NCBI RefSeq assembly: GCF_963678635.1
Contig: NC_087066.1
Location: forward strand, 7,531,954-7,595,953
Length of the DNA: 64,000 nt
Direction of reading: 5' to 3'
Origin: Symsagittifera roscoffensis
Lineage: Eukaryota > Xenacoelomorpha > Acoela > Convolutidae
Shown: piece by piece, positions 22,224 to 32,905 of the stretch
Position numbering within the stretch: the stretch's first letter is position 1
How the letters are laid out: every line of letters begins with the position of its first letter
Notes under the pieces: generated by a model
Databases searched by the model: none
What the model was told of the DNA's origin: nothing
Seen by the model: only the letters and a program-made list of their open reading frames with translations
Program-made: the position numbers and the translations under genes

Positions 22224-22993
22224 TACACTTTTGAAAAAAAAACACGTCCTAAGATCGAGGCCGTATCTACGATTTCATCTAAGATGGAGGATTGTCAAAA
22301 AATTAGCAAAAAACTTTGGCGATCCTTTGATTTAGATCAACTAAACTGATAGCCGGAAACACTAATGGCCCTTTACGCTAAAAAGATTTTTTGATAATTT
22401 TTTGGGGTAGTTTTTCAAAAACAAAATTGTGCTCTTTACCGCCTCAAATTTAGTATTAGTTAGCGTTGAAGGTGAGTTTGACAAAAACTTCGACGTTTCT
22501 TTCGATCAGCAAACCTTGGAAATATTAACAAAGTAAGACATTTTAGGTGGTCAGGTATTCGATAGAAAGGTCTTCTAACACCCAATTATAACAACCCCAA
22601 TCAAAATTGTAGCATCATTGGTTATCCCTTTAGACCAAAAATGCTGAAAACTCTTTGCTTTTTTAATTGTTTTTAAATTGACTGACATAGCTCTTTTCTT
22701 TTGATTCTATTCAATTTTTTTGGAGGGTTTCGTCTTTAAATGCATCAGCCTATTACGACTACTACCATCAAAAAGATGAAACAACAGACAAAGAGATAAT
22801 TCAAAAAAGGCTCATTTTATTATCGATTGAGTCAGAAAATTACGTGTATTGCTTTTCGAATAAAGAAAAACTTTAGTGCAGCTGTAGATTTAAAATCATG
22901 GTAAAATTTAAAGCATAAAAAGCTGTATTCAATAAAAGAGACATTTCGCATCCAGCAAAGAATTGCTTTGAGAGTAAAATTAGTTTTAAAAAA
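22224..22993. other. No gene recognised
   Basis: AT-rich spacer between the hAT-like MITE and the 3' end of the CR1-like element. No domain-bearing frame. Confidence 0.5.
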
Positions 22994-23014
22994 AGTAGTA
23001 GTAGTAGTAGTAGT
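22994..23014 (-). repeat. (AGT)7 microsatellite tail
   Basis: Seven AGT units on the plus strand (ACT on the element strand) form the extreme 3' end of the CR1-like element. CR1-clade elements end in short tandem repeats used in target-primed reverse transcription. Confidence 0.8.
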
Positions 23015-23023
23015 TGAGGCTTC

Positions 23024-23042
23024 TGGGAAGTCACGCTTCCCA
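23024..23042 (-). other. 3' terminal stem-loop of the CR1-like element
   Basis: TGGGAAG and CTTCCCA pair perfectly (7 bp) around a 5-base loop TCACG, nine bases before the tail repeat. CR1/L2-type elements carry such a hairpin near the 3' end, where it is thought to be recognised by their own RT. Confidence 0.7.
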
Positions 23043-23301
23043 AGGGTTTATGAGTCCCGTCATTTACAAGTTTTCATCAAGTTAACTTTGAGTTTCGAGT
23101 TTTTCCAGTTGTTACAGTGAATGCATTTGCAGATAATTCTCCAAGTGCATCTGTTTAGATAATTGAATTTTCTGACAAAGTAATCCCAATAAAGTTTGCT
23201 TGTTGATTTTTTGTCAAGTTGGTTCCCATATTCTTCGTAGTGTTTGATGACGATGCTGTGTAAGAGTTTCGTTCTGTGAAAAACGTTTTCGTCTGATTTA
23301 T

Positions 23302-24600
23302 TCAGTTTGTTTTTGTTGACTGCATGTTCTCCTCTGCTGTGTTGGCGAGTTTTTCTTCCTTAGAAGATTCAAGAGCAATGGATATGTCATATTTGGAATT
23401 TACTAAGGATAAATACATGAGAAGATCGTGCATTTCAACGTAGAGGCATAATGGCAGTAGTTTAAGTTTGACTAGTCTTCCTTTGTAGTCAAGATTGCAA
23501 TTAAGAATCCACTTTGTGGCCATTACTTGTACTCGTTCGAAACTTACTAAGTTGGCTCTACTTGGTGACCAAGCTTGTGAACAGTAAGTTATAATCGGGA
23601 CGATGTAGCCAGTATACGAGTGGAGTTTGTTAACCCATGAGCACGTAGTGGATATGTTTCGTTTTAATTGGAAAAAGGCCCTTGTTGCCTTTTGGGCACG
23701 TATTTCACAGTTTTCGTTCAATGTAAGATTTCGAGTTATTAAGAGGCCCAAATCCTTTTGATTATTCGTGGGATGCAGTTCGGTGTCGTTCAGTTTGGTG
23801 GATGGATTTCCTCTTAATTTTAGTAATTTACATTTACTCGTATTTGTCGTCATTAAGTTTTCATAACACCAGTTTTCAAGTCCCCGAGCGCCATTCCTTA
23901 GGTCGATTTCATTCAGAGCAATTATTTTAAAATCATCTGCAAAACCATAACTTTCAAGGTGAGGGCTTGCGTTGGGTAGATCATTGATGAATAATAAGAA
24001 GGGTAACGGACCCAGGATAGAGTCTTGGGGTACTCCACTGCTGACTTGTTTGCGTTTATCGAGATATGAAATTATGATATTAAGTAGTGTTCCGCTCACT
24101 CCAAATATTTTAAGTTTATCGATAAGCAAATGATGCGCAACTTGATCAAATGCTTTTACAAAGTCTAGATAAATGACTGCCAATTCTATTATGTTTTTGT
24201 CGTCGAATTTTTTGTATACAGAGTCTAAAAAGAGCAATAGTTGGACTACAGCTGACCTTTGTCTGCGAAAACCAAGTTAGTTTTCATGCAGTTTGTGGCG
24301 ACTATGTTCATACCATTGATCAAAAAGAATTTTTTCGAACACTTTTGAAACACAACACAATAGGCTTATCGGACGATAACAGCTAACATCTGCTTTGTTT
24401 CCTTCCTTGGATATAGGCGACACCTGGCTATACACTTTTATTCCTTACTGTTTTATAAAGCAGAAGGAGTGATTTCGGCAGGGATTTACCACAATTTTTG
24501 AGGACGATATTACCAATATTATCGGGTCCTGTTGACTTGTTCAGCAGTAAACTTTCAAGCACGGTTTCGATTTTCTTTTCCGTAATTTGTATATCGTTAA
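23302..24600 (-). pseudogene. CR1-like reverse transcriptase
   Basis: The C-terminal 311 residues are open (23302-24237). They contain the palm blocks IYLDFVKAFD with the first catalytic aspartate, SSGVPQDSILGPL, LLFINDLP and YGFADDFKI with the catalytic F-A-D-D. The thumb and C-terminal region follows, including LPLCLYVEMHDLLMYL, typical of CR1/Jockey-type RTs. The N-terminal fingers lie at about 24240-24600 in shifted phases: STGPDNIGN and LLLLYKT are visible there, with several stops. The first methionine of the long frame is internal to the domain and not a real start. The protein would act in the nucleus at the nicked target. Confidence 0.92.
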
Positions 24601-24652
24601 CTTCTCTTTTGGTATGATCTGGCGTTATTGATTAATTTTTTTTGAAAACACT

Positions 24653-24919
24653 TTAAAAAAATGAGTTAAAAAGATTTGCTCTGTCTTCGCTTGACTCCGC
24701 AATTGTTTCGTTGAGCTTTATTATTGGGGGTATTAATGGATTTTTTTTTATTGACGACAGATATTTCTGTATGTTGCAAAAACGTCCTGTTTGGAATACA
24801 TCAGCCTCAAAACAGTATAGATCAGAATCGATTAAGGAGCTTAACTCTTTTTCCAATCGTTTGATTTTTATAGATCTTTGTATGTTTGGGTTTGGCCATT
24901 GACGTTTTTTTTGTTGCAT
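24653..24919 (-). pseudogene. Endonuclease-RT linker segment
   Basis: An 88-residue frame, basic at the N-terminus and containing YLSSIKKNPLIPPII then SSEDRANLFNSFF. The N-L-F-N-x-F-F motif is the usual end of the linker just before the RT of CR1/Jockey ORF2. It is in a different phase from both neighbouring blocks, so ORF2 is broken on both sides. Confidence 0.75.
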
Positions 24920-25039
24920 TTTTCTTTATAAGAAAAGAAGCTTGTTTTGAGATCCAGGGTGGAAGTGACGATCAATGTTTCGCGACTTTGGGTATGTTGT
25001 TGTTTATTATTTCTTCTATCCAGTTATACCATTGTTTGA

Positions 25040-25880
25040 CTAGAAAGTCGACATTGCTATAACATTAGGGGTCAAAAAGAAAATTAGGATAACATTGTTA
25101 ATTTCATCCCAATTTGCTTTCTTAAAGGCATATTTTGTTATGGATGGAATTACGATAGAATTTTTACTAGCAATAAAGCTTGTGTTTATTGGCTTGTGGT
25201 CAGAGCAAGGTTTGTTATTGATACTAAAATTGCGTAGGACGTCTAGGTCTTTTTTGCAGTCTGTAATTGGGTCGGGGTTGTTCGTCAGGATGACATCTAA
25301 CTGAGATTCTGATATATTGGAAAAATTATTTTCAATTAGAATTTCTAATATACCGTTTTCGTATTCTTCATTTGAGCTCCTGTCGCTCCAATTTGTTTTC
25401 GAAAAGTTGATATCCGCAGCTATGATGATTTGATCGTAACTAATTTCACTGGTATGACTTTCGAGGCTATTAAAAAACTGCACAAAGTCTTGGAAAGACC
25501 ATTGGTAAGGGCTATTTGTCGGTGGGTTGTATATTGCACACACTAGTGTGGGCTTCGGGGTTGTACAAATTCGTAGTACCAATAAATCATTTTTACAGTT
25601 GTGAAGAACTACTTCTTCATGAGGGATTTGATTTTTTATCGCTATGAGGACTCTTCCCTGTTTTGATCGGAAGTTTTCACATACACGATCTTTCCGGTAT
25701 ATTGTGTAGGCCGGAAGAAAGAGAGCGCTGTTAGGAATTTCGGAGGTGAGCCATGTTTCTGATAGACAAATTAAGTCATAGTTAGTTTTAGATATAGAGT
25801 TAGAGAAGACCATTCGTTTTCGGAGATTCAGAATGCTTCTCACATTGAAGGATAGAAGATTGATTTGACTTAGTCATTCG
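25040..25880 (-). pseudogene. CR1-like APE endonuclease domain
   Basis: The frame is open from about 25880, upstream of the first methionine at 25843, and begins LLSFNVRSILN, the conserved N-terminal block with its asparagine. It continues with LICLSETWL (catalytic glutamate), IIIAADINFSKTNW (the D-x-N block, here A-D-I-N in place of the usual G-D-F-N) and CSDHKPI (the S-D-H block with the catalytic histidine). All key residues remain. This domain nicks the target DNA for insertion. The C-terminal ~20 residues after NWDEINN are out of register with the family, suggesting a frameshift near 25080. Confidence 0.92.
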
Positions 25881-26000
25881 GACTCGCTTTCTGTAGCTGT
25901 GTCCGTGTTTTCACTATACTCGACCCTTTTATCATCGTATTTTGTTGCCAGTTTCATGTTAGGGATTCTGATATTTTTTGGTCTTTCTGTTTATCTTCGA

Positions 26001-26779
26001 TTAAGAATCGCCTTTTGCGTAGGCAATCTCATTCAAGTTTGGTGTCTGATGTTGACAGTTCTCGACTAATGAACACAACGTGGTCACGTGGTCATAATCT
26101 TTCAACCGGAAGGCAGATTTTATCACGAGTTCTTTGCTGAGCATGTTTTCCATTATTACAATAAGCGTGCGAGGGGTTGTCCGGTCTGGATCATTTCTGC
26201 CTATGCGCTGGATTTTACTCAGTTTTTTGTCATCAATTTTGAGGAAAACAAGTATTTTTTCAACTGCTTTGATGTCAGCTTGGAATTGCTCGTCGGGAGT
26301 ACCCGTGGTGTTTTCGGGTACACCTCTTATGCGAACTCCAAGGTTGCTTAAAGATCGAACTGGTGGTAGCGTATCGATCTTTTTGCCCATTTTCACTGCA
26401 CCGAGTGATGCGGTGAAATTCTGCGGCTTCGTTTTTTTCACCTCATTGAGTTCTAGTTTCACAGTTTCAATCAGGGCATTTGATGTGGTAATGTTCTCTG
26501 TTAGTGTCTTCATTTGGTCTTTGATTTCAACTAGTTGGGTATCGATTTTAGTCAAATCGTTTTTTGGACAGTTTTTGGGTCTTGCTCTTTTTTGTTTACA
26601 CATTGGTTGCAAATATTGAGGATGTTTGCTTTACACTTGATGAAAACGTCTAGGCTATTTTGATCAAAATCAGTGCATTCCGGTGTCATGTGTAAAACTT
26701 TTTGACAAAAATAACACACAAATCTTTCTTTCTTGATTTTTTCTTGACAAGTGTAACACTTGTTTCCTCGATTCGCCAT
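26001..26779 (-). pseudogene. CR1-like ORF1: zinc finger, coiled coil, RRM-like domain
   Basis: Two overlapping frames (26552-26779 and 26001-26612) form one broken gene. The first encodes a PHD/RING-like zinc finger with CYTC, CYFCQKVLH and CNQC ligand pairs. The second begins in the overlap and contains a predicted coiled coil (IDTQLVEIKDQMKTLTENI). It then has LGVRIRGVPE, the strand typical of the RNA-binding domain of L1/CR1-type ORF1 proteins, followed by FLKIDDKKLSKIQRIGR. One frameshift near 26580-26600 separates them. ORF1 proteins bind element RNA and act as nucleic-acid chaperones. Confidence 0.85.
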
Positions 26780-26869
26780 TCTGATTTTGCTTTACAGAAT
26801 TTGGTTTGATCAGATTGCTACTTCAACTTATTTGTAGTGCTTTAACTAGGGGAATGATAGAATACACTC

Positions 26870-26975
26870 AACCAGGTGGCTCCTCGCTAGAAGCGCTTTG
26901 GTTTAGTATATTCTACTTTTAAACTGCAGCAAAAAGAAAAACCAGTTGATTCCTCGAAAGGAGCCCTTTGGTTTC
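26870..26975. repeat. Two 36-bp similar segments upstream of ORF1
   Basis: AACCAGGTGGCTCCTCG ending GCTTTGGTTT (26870-26905) and AACCAGTTGATTCCTCG ending CCTTTGGTTT (26940-26975) are spaced 70 bp apart. They lie between the esterase and zinc-finger ORFs of the CR1-like element. Confidence 0.55.
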
Positions 26976-27057
26976 TGATTTACTACAAGGGGAGTATGTG
27001 CTTACTTTATCGACTGCTGAGGAAGGATCCGCACTTGCAATCAGTAGCTGAGGAGCA

Positions 27058-27804
27058 CTAGTACACATTTGGGTGTCCTTGATGTTCGAGTTCGATCGAG
27101 TAATGTTCGTAAAAAACTTTCGTTTCTAGTATCACTCGAATTTGATTTATTCCCTTCCCGCTGAGGTGCACGCAGTCACGATCGGAAATATGCGTTTCTG
27201 AATACACGCGTTCGGCTAGCCCTCGGAAGTTCCAACGAACTTCTTTTGATGCGTTTGCTAGTCTCTGGTTTACTGCTAGATGGCAAATCAACTCGTTGTC
27301 TTCAAAAATTTCGATTTCAGTTTCGGGTGGGATTCGGGGGGCTATACCGATTACGTACAACTTTTTCGCAACAGTTATCAACGTGTTTGCAAGGCTTTCG
27401 ATTCGCTCAAATACTTCCTGTGGAGTAGCCACAGAGGGATGGCATCCACTGTATAAGTCGTTTCCGCTGACAAATAAAACAATGATTTCGTATATACCTT
27501 GTGGAGGGACAAATTGATATACATTGGTTACAGTTGCTCCTGGTTGCGATAGGATGTTGATATTCCCAAATGTCAGATACCTGGCTTGGGAGTCTGCAAT
27601 CAGGAGAGCTTTCTTTGGGGATATTTTAAACAGGTGATATCTCATTGAAATCTTGTCTTTAAAATCCCCCCATTGGAGGCCTTCCACACAAGATTTTATA
27701 CATTTCACTTGAATGTATAAAAGCTTTTCGCTACCCAAAAGTTTCAGGTGAAGATTAAATAAAAATGACATTAGTAAGGACCCTTTTAGATTAATGGCAC
27801 ACAA
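27058..27804 (-). CDS. SGNH-family esterase ORF of the CR1-like element
   Basis: An intact 248-residue frame. All four SGNH/GDSL hydrolase blocks are visible in order: LLIADSQAR (serine 72, A-D-S in place of G-D-S), QPGATV (glycine 89), FVSGNDL (asparagine 115) and DRDCVHLS (aspartate 210, histidine 213 as D-x-x-H). Esterase domains are known in ORF1 proteins of some CR1/L2-type elements, where they hydrolyse lipid-like esters and may aid membrane or RNA-particle handling. Here the domain sits in its own frame upstream of the zinc-finger ORF1, with ~280 bp between. The start is uncertain because residues 1-60 look unlike the family. It may once have been fused to ORF1. Confidence 0.8.
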   Translation of the reverse strand: MCAINLKGSLLMSFLFNLHLKLLGSEKLLYIQVKCIKSCVEGLQWGDFKDKISMRYHLFKISPKKALLIADSQARYLTFGNINILSQPGATVTNVYQFVPPQGIYEIIVLFVSGNDLYSGCHPSVATPQEVFERIESLANTLITVAKKLYVIGIAPRIPPETEIEIFEDNELICHLAVNQRLANASKEVRWNFRGLAERVYSETHISDRDCVHLSGKGINQIRVILETKVFYEHYSIELEHQGHPNVY

Positions 27805-27825
27805 GATTATATAAGCAGCTGAGTA

Positions 27826-27888
27826 GGGGCAGATCTAGGATTTTCTCGAGGTGGGGACGGATTTTGGATTTTCAAAAGAATTCGAAAA
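27826..27888 (+). mobile_element. hAT-like MITE left-end fragment at a gap
   Basis: GGGGCAGATCTAGGATTTTC followed by TCGAGGTGGGG and CGGATTTTGG is the left end of the hAT-like family. The rest is lost in the following N run. Confidence 0.7.
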
Positions 27889-28088
27889 NNNNNNNNNNNN
27901 NNNNNNNNNNNNNNNNNNNNNNNNNNNNNNNNNNNNNNNNNNNNNNNNNNNNNNNNNNNNNNNNNNNNNNNNNNNNNNNNNNNNNNNNNNNNNNNNNNNN
28001 NNNNNNNNNNNNNNNNNNNNNNNNNNNNNNNNNNNNNNNNNNNNNNNNNNNNNNNNNNNNNNNNNNNNNNNNNNNNNNNNNNNNNNNN
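27889..28088. other. Assembly gap, 200 N
   Basis: Exactly 200 undetermined bases, the same length as the gap at 60499. This suggests a fixed-size placeholder of unknown true length. Confidence 0.99.
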
Positions 28089-28619
28089 TTCAGAATACCT
28101 TTCGGTTTGTCATCCGAGATTGGATGTCATGTGGACAGGGATTTAAATATGGTGAAGAGTCAAATCATGAGGACAAAAGTCCGTTCCTGTAAACTGCATT
28201 TAACTGCAACTCTTTGATGGCGGCTATCTAAAATGTTTTTTTTTATTTTTAATTCTCTTCTCTTAAATTTACTTTTATTTAAATTTTCACATACCTACCA
28301 ATAAATTTTCCTATACCTTTACTTTAAATTATCTATTTTCATTCACAAGTGGCGATTAAACGAACTTGTGTCGGCGTGATAAAAGCCTTACACAACCGCA
28401 GTTGATTGAATTGAGAAGACTTTATCACCCAATTCGCCGCCGAGAAATATGAAGTTTTAACAAGTCAACTCATAAAAAAATCACATTTGCAAATAAAGCT
28501 TGAAAAATTGATTTTGCTCCTTTATAAATTGATAATTTAATTGATTAAACATTCTGAAACTTTGGAATTAAATCTAAGTAGCTCGAATAAAACTAATTTT
28601 TTATGTCAAAAACGAAAAC
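28089..28619. other. No gene recognised
   Basis: AT-rich sequence after the gap. The open frames reported across the N run are artefacts. Confidence 0.5.
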
Positions 28620-29320
28620 AAATTAGGAGGTCAAACTGTGCACTGTATAGGCGCACAGTTTTGTGTCTGCATGTATGTTCCTGGATTCCAGAGGCAAGTC
28701 TTTAAACATGTTCAAATTTTGTCGGAACAATCAAAGAAATAGAAAGAACAAAAGAAGCACAAAGGAGGGTCCTATTTGTGGAATCCGCTGACATTTCCCA
28801 AAAAGCACAGTTTGGCCTCGTAGAGAAAAAAATCACAAACGAAAACAAAAAAAATAATTGTACGCTTTTACCTGGAACCTTTTTATAGATGGTCTCATAA
28901 AATACGCGAAAAGCTGTTTATACTCAAAGCCATTTTTAAACAGATTTAAAATTACACGTTCATTTCGACTTTCGAAAAGAAAATGGAATATTTGTTCTCG
29001 GTATGATTTTTTTCTCTTCAGAATTGGTTTTGAGTATTAACAGCTTTTTGCGTAGTTTATGAGACTATATATAAAACAAATTCCAAGTAAAAGCGTACAA
29101 TTGTTTTTTTCTTCGTTTGTGATTTGTTCTCTACGAGGCCAAAGTGTGCTTTTTGGGAAACGTAAGCGGATTCCGCAAAAAGGACGCTCCCTTTGTGCTT
29201 CTTTTGTTTTTTCAATTTCTTTGATCGTTGCGACAAAACTTGAACATGTTTAAAGACTTGCCTCTGGAATCCAGGAACGTACAGACACAAAATTGTGACT
29301 TTTAGACTAATTATTTTTGA
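28620..29320. repeat. Long inverted (foldback) repeat
   Basis: The left arm (about 28654-28935) and right arm (about 29015-29297) are reverse complements with moderate divergence. Shared blocks include TTCCTGGATTCCAGAGGCAA, GTCTTTAAACATGTTCAA and GGCCTCGTAGAGAA. The similarity weakly continues outward to 28620 and 29320. The short loop holds a fragment of the Helentron-like family (CGACTTTCGAAAAGAAA, TTCTCGGTATG). No coding capacity. The transcript would form a hairpin of about 280 bp. Confidence 0.85.
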
Positions 29321-31140
29321 ACTGAAAATTTCTACGCCATCTGAAAAGTATATATGATCTGAGTTCATTTTTAAAAAAAGTTTAAACCTGTTGCCAAAGT
29401 TTGTTTGATTATGCGTTTCAAAAAATTTCTAATTTGGGAGAATTATTGTGCCATCTTATTTGCTTTTGCGGCCATTTAATTCAGCTCACAAATATTTTCA
29501 GTTTTCCTGCTATCTGTAGTTTTTAATTCAATACTAGACACTAATTGCGTCACCTCATTTTTTTGCATAGCGTATGGTGGATTTCAATGGTGCATAGACT
29601 TCAAAATTTTAAAAGATAACAAACTATCGAATTTTATTGCTCAGACGTCAAGGGGTAGTAGAAACGCTGTGTTTTGCACTGATGCGAGCAGCTGTGTTTA
29701 AAGTAAAATTTGAAAAAAAATTTTGCTTAAAAAGCTGGATTTAAATTTAAATTTGAGTAAAAAATTTTGATCTCAATGAGCAGATTTCTTTTTGTATAAA
29801 CTCCTTCAATTTTTTTTAAGTTTGCGACCCTAAAAGTACCAAAAAAGCCATTACAAAATGATGTAATTGATGAAACAGTTTTTAGCCGGATTAGATGACT
29901 GTTTATGCGGTAATAAGGCACGACATATTTTGCTCAATAATTTTTCACAAATTGGCCTTACATAAATATAGTTGGTGTCAGGACATTTGTTTCTTTCAGA
30001 TGCTACAAAAAGCCCTAATGTTTCATCCTTTTTTCGAAAATAGGACATTGATTAGAGAGTTGGATCACAGAATGTTGGACCAAAACCATTTAAAAAATTC
30101 TAGAAAAACAGTTTTTGTTTCTAAATGAGTGTCGTTTTTTTTGCGTGAAGTCATGATAGAATTTTACAATTGCGATGAAATTTAATGAACTAAGCTCAAT
30201 TGACAACAGTTGTATCGACATAATTAGAAATTTTTTGAATGGCACTTAAAAAATGTTCATTTCTTACAACAGTTCTTTCGCAAGATATCTGAAAAAAAAT
30301 ATATTCAAAAATTTTACAGTTTTCTTACCGCAATAATTGTGTTTGGGACGTTCTCTGCTACCTGCATGAAAGCGGGCTGTTTTTAAAATGAAATCATTGG
30401 GAAATATACGTATGCCTGAATGTTACATAAAGCAAAATGCAAGACTTCCCGTTTGGTTAATTCGCGAGTGTATGGCAGTCACTTATGCCATTTTTGTATT
30501 TCTTGCATGTCCGCCTAATTAAGGATAAAAACTGATTCGATGAACCTCGAATTGATTTCGAATTTTTGAGGTTGAAATTGAAAAAGTGCACCACTTTCTA
30601 ATGGTGTCGTTTAACCATTATGACGAGTAACATTTTGAACAGGGCTCGTTCTTTGCTCAGGGTTAGCCATCTTCATCTCGCTTTAAAAAACCAGGTCATA
30701 ACGAAATCTTTCAAACGTCTTTTTCAAAAGAACGATTGATTGTAAAATCTGAACAACTCTTATAAGTAAAAGTGAACAGGTCAGATTAAACGAGGCACAA
30801 CCATTTTTTTCACTTGCACTTTTATTTGCTACTTTATCAATCTTTTATGTAATTGATTATTCATTCAATTTGAACGGTTCAACTTTTCAAAATGCGCATG
30901 CGAAGTTCATTCACGAGCTAGCTAGTTTGTTTCAATGAGCCATATTGGAGAGCCGCCCATATAACGAATAACTTAGACTCATAGAAAAAACATACAACAA
31001 CTTACTTTCAAATTTTTATGCTTCGCATCATAGTTTTTGATCGCTGTTTGTATAATAATATCATCTTTAGTAACCTCTGTTTTGGAAACAATTCTTACAC
31101 ATTTTTCTAATATAACCAACATAAAAATAAACAAACAAGC
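29321..31140. other. Upstream region of the membrane-protein gene, otherwise unassigned
   Basis: AT-rich with no recognisable domain. The last ~60 bases before 31141 could be 5' UTR. No promoter element is assignable with confidence. Confidence 0.45.
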
Positions 31141-31516
31141 ATGCTCAAACCAACGTTCCTCGCCTATTTTGTGTTAGTTTTCCAAGTTATGTCCCAATTC
31201 ATATGCATTTACACTGCCTTTACATCACGATGGGTTTTGGGAGACAGCAACTGCAACAATACCTGTGGTTTAACCCAAGCCCTCACCCGGGCTAATTTCT
31301 CCTTCTCACCTGCAAACGTGACTAATATCGCCCAAAATAATCTCTCAATTATTGAGAGCGTTTTCCTGAACGAATCGGATTCGTACAAGAAGACTTGTGA
31401 GTTCGCGCCTGCGATTCTTCCGACTATTGAAAGCTTGTTTCCGCGTCAAAACACGACTCAGGACGAGACAGAAAGTACAACGGTGCAACCCGGGGATGAA
31501 AGTACCGCAATTCAAG
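31141..31516 (+). CDS. Exon 1 of a putative four-pass membrane protein
   Basis: Opens with ATG in a fair context (AAGCATGC) and encodes 125 residues to a donor AAG|GTTAAT at 31516/31517, leaving phase 1. Residues 7-28 (FLAYFVLVFQVMSQFICIYTAF) form a hydrophobic segment, then come SRW and a cysteine-containing loop (SNCNNTC, later KKTCEF). The loop has six N-x-S/T glycosylation sites (NNT, NFS, NVT, NLS, NES, NTT) and ends in an acidic, threonine-rich stretch. This fits TM1 plus a large first extracellular loop. GC content and codon quality rise clearly against the surroundings. Joining it to the exons at 44 kb is inferred from topology and strand. It could instead be a separate secreted or single-pass protein ending at the TAA at 31519. 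Confidence 0.5.
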
Positions 31517-31521
31517 GTTAA

Positions 31522-32204
31522 TTGGTCAGTTTTAAAGACAAAGCAATAATAAGAAATAGCCGGGAGTTTTAATCATAGAAGCTCAACATCTGCTAAAGCA
31601 CAAAAAATTCATTTACAACGTCAATGTTTTTACAGCTTTCAGAACATTTTTATTCTTTTTTTTTGGATTAACCAAGTGTTTGGAATCGATACTCGCTAGA
31701 TCTTGGCAGACTCGGTTTTGTTCACAGTATTTAAAAAAAGTGTAGAAAAAAGGGGATGGAGCTAACCAGCATTGAGAAGATCGACCCAACTCCCTTCAAA
31801 TAAAAAGTTAATCTTTTCCAATCTTTGCTTTTATTCTGCAATAAGATTTTCGCTCAAATTGAAAGGTCTCTTTTTCTTTCTAACATTTGAATGAAAATTT
31901 TTTTTAAATTTATGCCTTCAAGGGCGCTTCAAAGACACCAGACTTCTCAGAGTCAGACAAATCTTCTTTTTTGAGGGATTTAAAATAATGGAAGGCGGCT
32001 TTTGAGCAGTTACTTTGCAGATGTAAATTGGCAAAATTTGTAGAAAATCAGCAAGCGAGCTCTCATTCACCTGAAATCCTTTTGAAGCTCCCAAAAATCA
32101 TTCGAAGTCCAGTTTTTGCAAGAACTGCCCCGAATATTTTGCCATTGTTTCAATAATGAAAACCAGAGAACATTTTTTAATGAAGTAGAGAGTGGTGTTC
32201 ACAA
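31522..32204. other. Probable intron, no other feature
   Basis: AT-rich sequence just after the exon 1 donor. No domain-bearing frame. Confidence 0.45.
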
Positions 32205-32482
32205 AATTTTGTTATCAGCTGTTTTGAATCTTTTGAGCCTTACCGAAGCCCAAAATGACCATATTTGACAAAACATTGACAAAATTGATATACGAACTTT
32301 CCCAAAGCAGTAAGCTGACCTTATTTTGGAAAAAAAACTTTGCGCCGCTGGCAATTTTTGAAACAAAAACAGGCCAAAAAGGCCATTTTTAGGCATTGTT
32401 TGGAACGTTTTGACCCACTTCTTTTTTTTGGTCGAATCCTTGAGGAAGCGGGGGTGTGGCATTCTCCTGAATCCGCTCCTAA
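32205..32482 (+). mobile_element. hAT-like MITE fragment
   Basis: Contains the family's central blocks (TTTCCCAAAGCA, TTGCGCCGCTGGCAA, CATTTTTAGGCA) and ends TCCTGAATCCGCTCCTAA, a degraded right terminus. The left terminus is missing. Confidence 0.6.
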
Positions 32483-32674
32483 CACGAACTATTTATCTAA
32501 ATGTATATCTGCATAGCAGAAATCTGCAGAAAAAGTAAGGCCTTGTAAAAAGCAAGGGCTTCAAATTTTCACTGAGAATTGAAACGACTAGTCGATAGAA
32601 AAAAAATGTTCGATCAGCTAAACAATCCCCCCCCCCCCCTCCTATGGCATATATTAAAGTATTAAAGAATCCCC

Positions 32675-32905
32675 CTGAAAATACAAACAGTAAATTAATT
32701 GGCACTAGAGTTTTTTAGTGACCATTTTAATTTTGCTGATTTGATGATCGGTCGAACATTTGCTAATTTAATCTTACCTAATCAGAGGCGGATTTAGATT
32801 TTTATCGAGAGGGGGGGGGGGGGGGAGTGCGGACTTTCAAAAATTCTGTCGACCGTACTCATAAATTCTGTCGACCGTCCTCCCATGCACTTAAACTTAA
32901 CAATC
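32675..32905. repeat. 231-bp direct repeat, copy 1
   Basis: Nearly identical to 34236-34467. Contains AACAGTAAATTAATTGGCAC, TGATGATCGGTCGAACATTT, the hAT-like left end CAGAGGCGGATTTAG, a G run, and TCTGTCGACCGT twice. Confidence 0.92.

Larger units (their letters stand above)
22994..27805 (-). mobile_element. CR1-like non-LTR retrotransposon, nearly full length
   Basis: On the minus strand, from right to left, there are an SGNH esterase ORF, a zinc-finger/coiled-coil ORF1, an APE-type endonuclease, a reverse transcriptase, and a 3' end with a small hairpin followed by (AGT)n instead of poly(A). This order and the microsatellite tail fit the CR1/L2 branch of the Jockey superfamily. Stops and frameshifts occur in ORF1, between the endonuclease and RT, and in the RT N-terminal half, so the copy is dead. 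The esterase frame is unbroken. The 5' end is taken as just beyond 27804, where an unrelated hAT-like fragment begins. Confidence 0.85.

Noticed and set aside
21763-22349. Frames of 80-113 residues containing GADLGGRGRG-type sequence
   Set aside because: Translation of the hAT-like MITE ends and flanks, not a gene.
27851-28217. Open frames running through the 200-N gap
   Set aside because: They consist mostly of undetermined residues and are translation artefacts.
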